A DNA stretch of 5,381 nt from Actinomycetota bacterium (GTDB taxonomy: Bacteria; Actinomycetota; Humimicrobiia; Humimicrobiales; Humimicrobiaceae), in the NCBI GenBank assembly GCA_003563375.1, contig PWSB01000138.1, positions 1 to 5,381 on the forward strand, written 5' to 3'. Of this stretch, positions 5,373 through 5,381 are shown piece after piece. The notes beneath the pieces are model-generated. The model was given only the letters and a program-made list of their open reading frames with translations. It searched no databases and was not told where the DNA came from. Numbering within the stretch: the first letter of the stretch is position 1; each line of letters begins with the position of its first letter. Both the position numbers and the translations under genes were made by a program.

Positions 5373-5381
5373 GCTGATATA

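Overview
The window holds a compact, mostly forward-strand housekeeping cluster, followed by two small membrane-protein genes facing each other. In order it contains: the 3' end of glmS (glucosamine-6-phosphate synthase), acpS (holo-ACP synthase), nnr (bifunctional NAD(P)H-hydrate repair enzyme), a two-CBS-domain protein, alr (alanine racemase), an iron-sulfur-flavoprotein-like flavodoxin-fold gene, a PLDc_N-like small membrane protein, and on the minus strand a DUF4190-like small membrane protein. I see no phage, transposase, CRISPR array, tRNA or rRNA.

Organism: this is a bacterium with moderate-to-low GC, strong purine-rich ribosome binding sites, frequent TTG/GTG starts, and heavy use of ATA (Ile) and AGG (Arg) codons. 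The order glmS-acpS-nnr-...-alr recalls the conserved actinobacterial arrangement, while acpS-nnr-alr also occurs in Clostridia. A low-GC, deep-branching actinobacterial-type or clostridial-type lineage, perhaps known only from metagenomes, is a reasonable guess but is not proven from this window.

Layout: glmS and acpS are 4 nt apart, and the acpS ribosome binding site lies in the last glmS codons. A short gap (626-688) carries a good extended -10 promoter (TGTTATAAT, 651-659) that could start a second transcript. nnr, the CBS gene, alr and the flavoprotein gene then form one tightly packed unit with an 8-nt overlap, a 1-nt overlap and a 13-nt gap. The small membrane gene at 4511-4798 follows after 50 nt. 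A symmetric hairpin (4821-4855) with an A-tract on one side and a T-tract on the other should end transcription from both directions. The minus-strand DUF4190-like gene (4885-5160) has its own well-formed promoter (5200-5228). The last ~70 bases leave AT-rich intergenic DNA and enter a C-rich, inverted-repeat segment that no gene explains.

How the genes work together: GlmS and Alr supply cell-wall precursors (amino sugar and D-alanine). AcpS activates acyl carrier protein for lipid synthesis, and Nnr repairs damaged NAD(P)H. The CBS protein keeps the adenosine-binding signature residues in both repeats and is translationally tied to nnr and alr, so it is a candidate nucleotide sensor for this unit (inference). 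Nothing here amounts to a clearly new system. The best leads are the CBS protein wedged between nnr and alr, the cysteine-cluster flavoprotein at the operon end, and the unexplained structured segment at the right edge.
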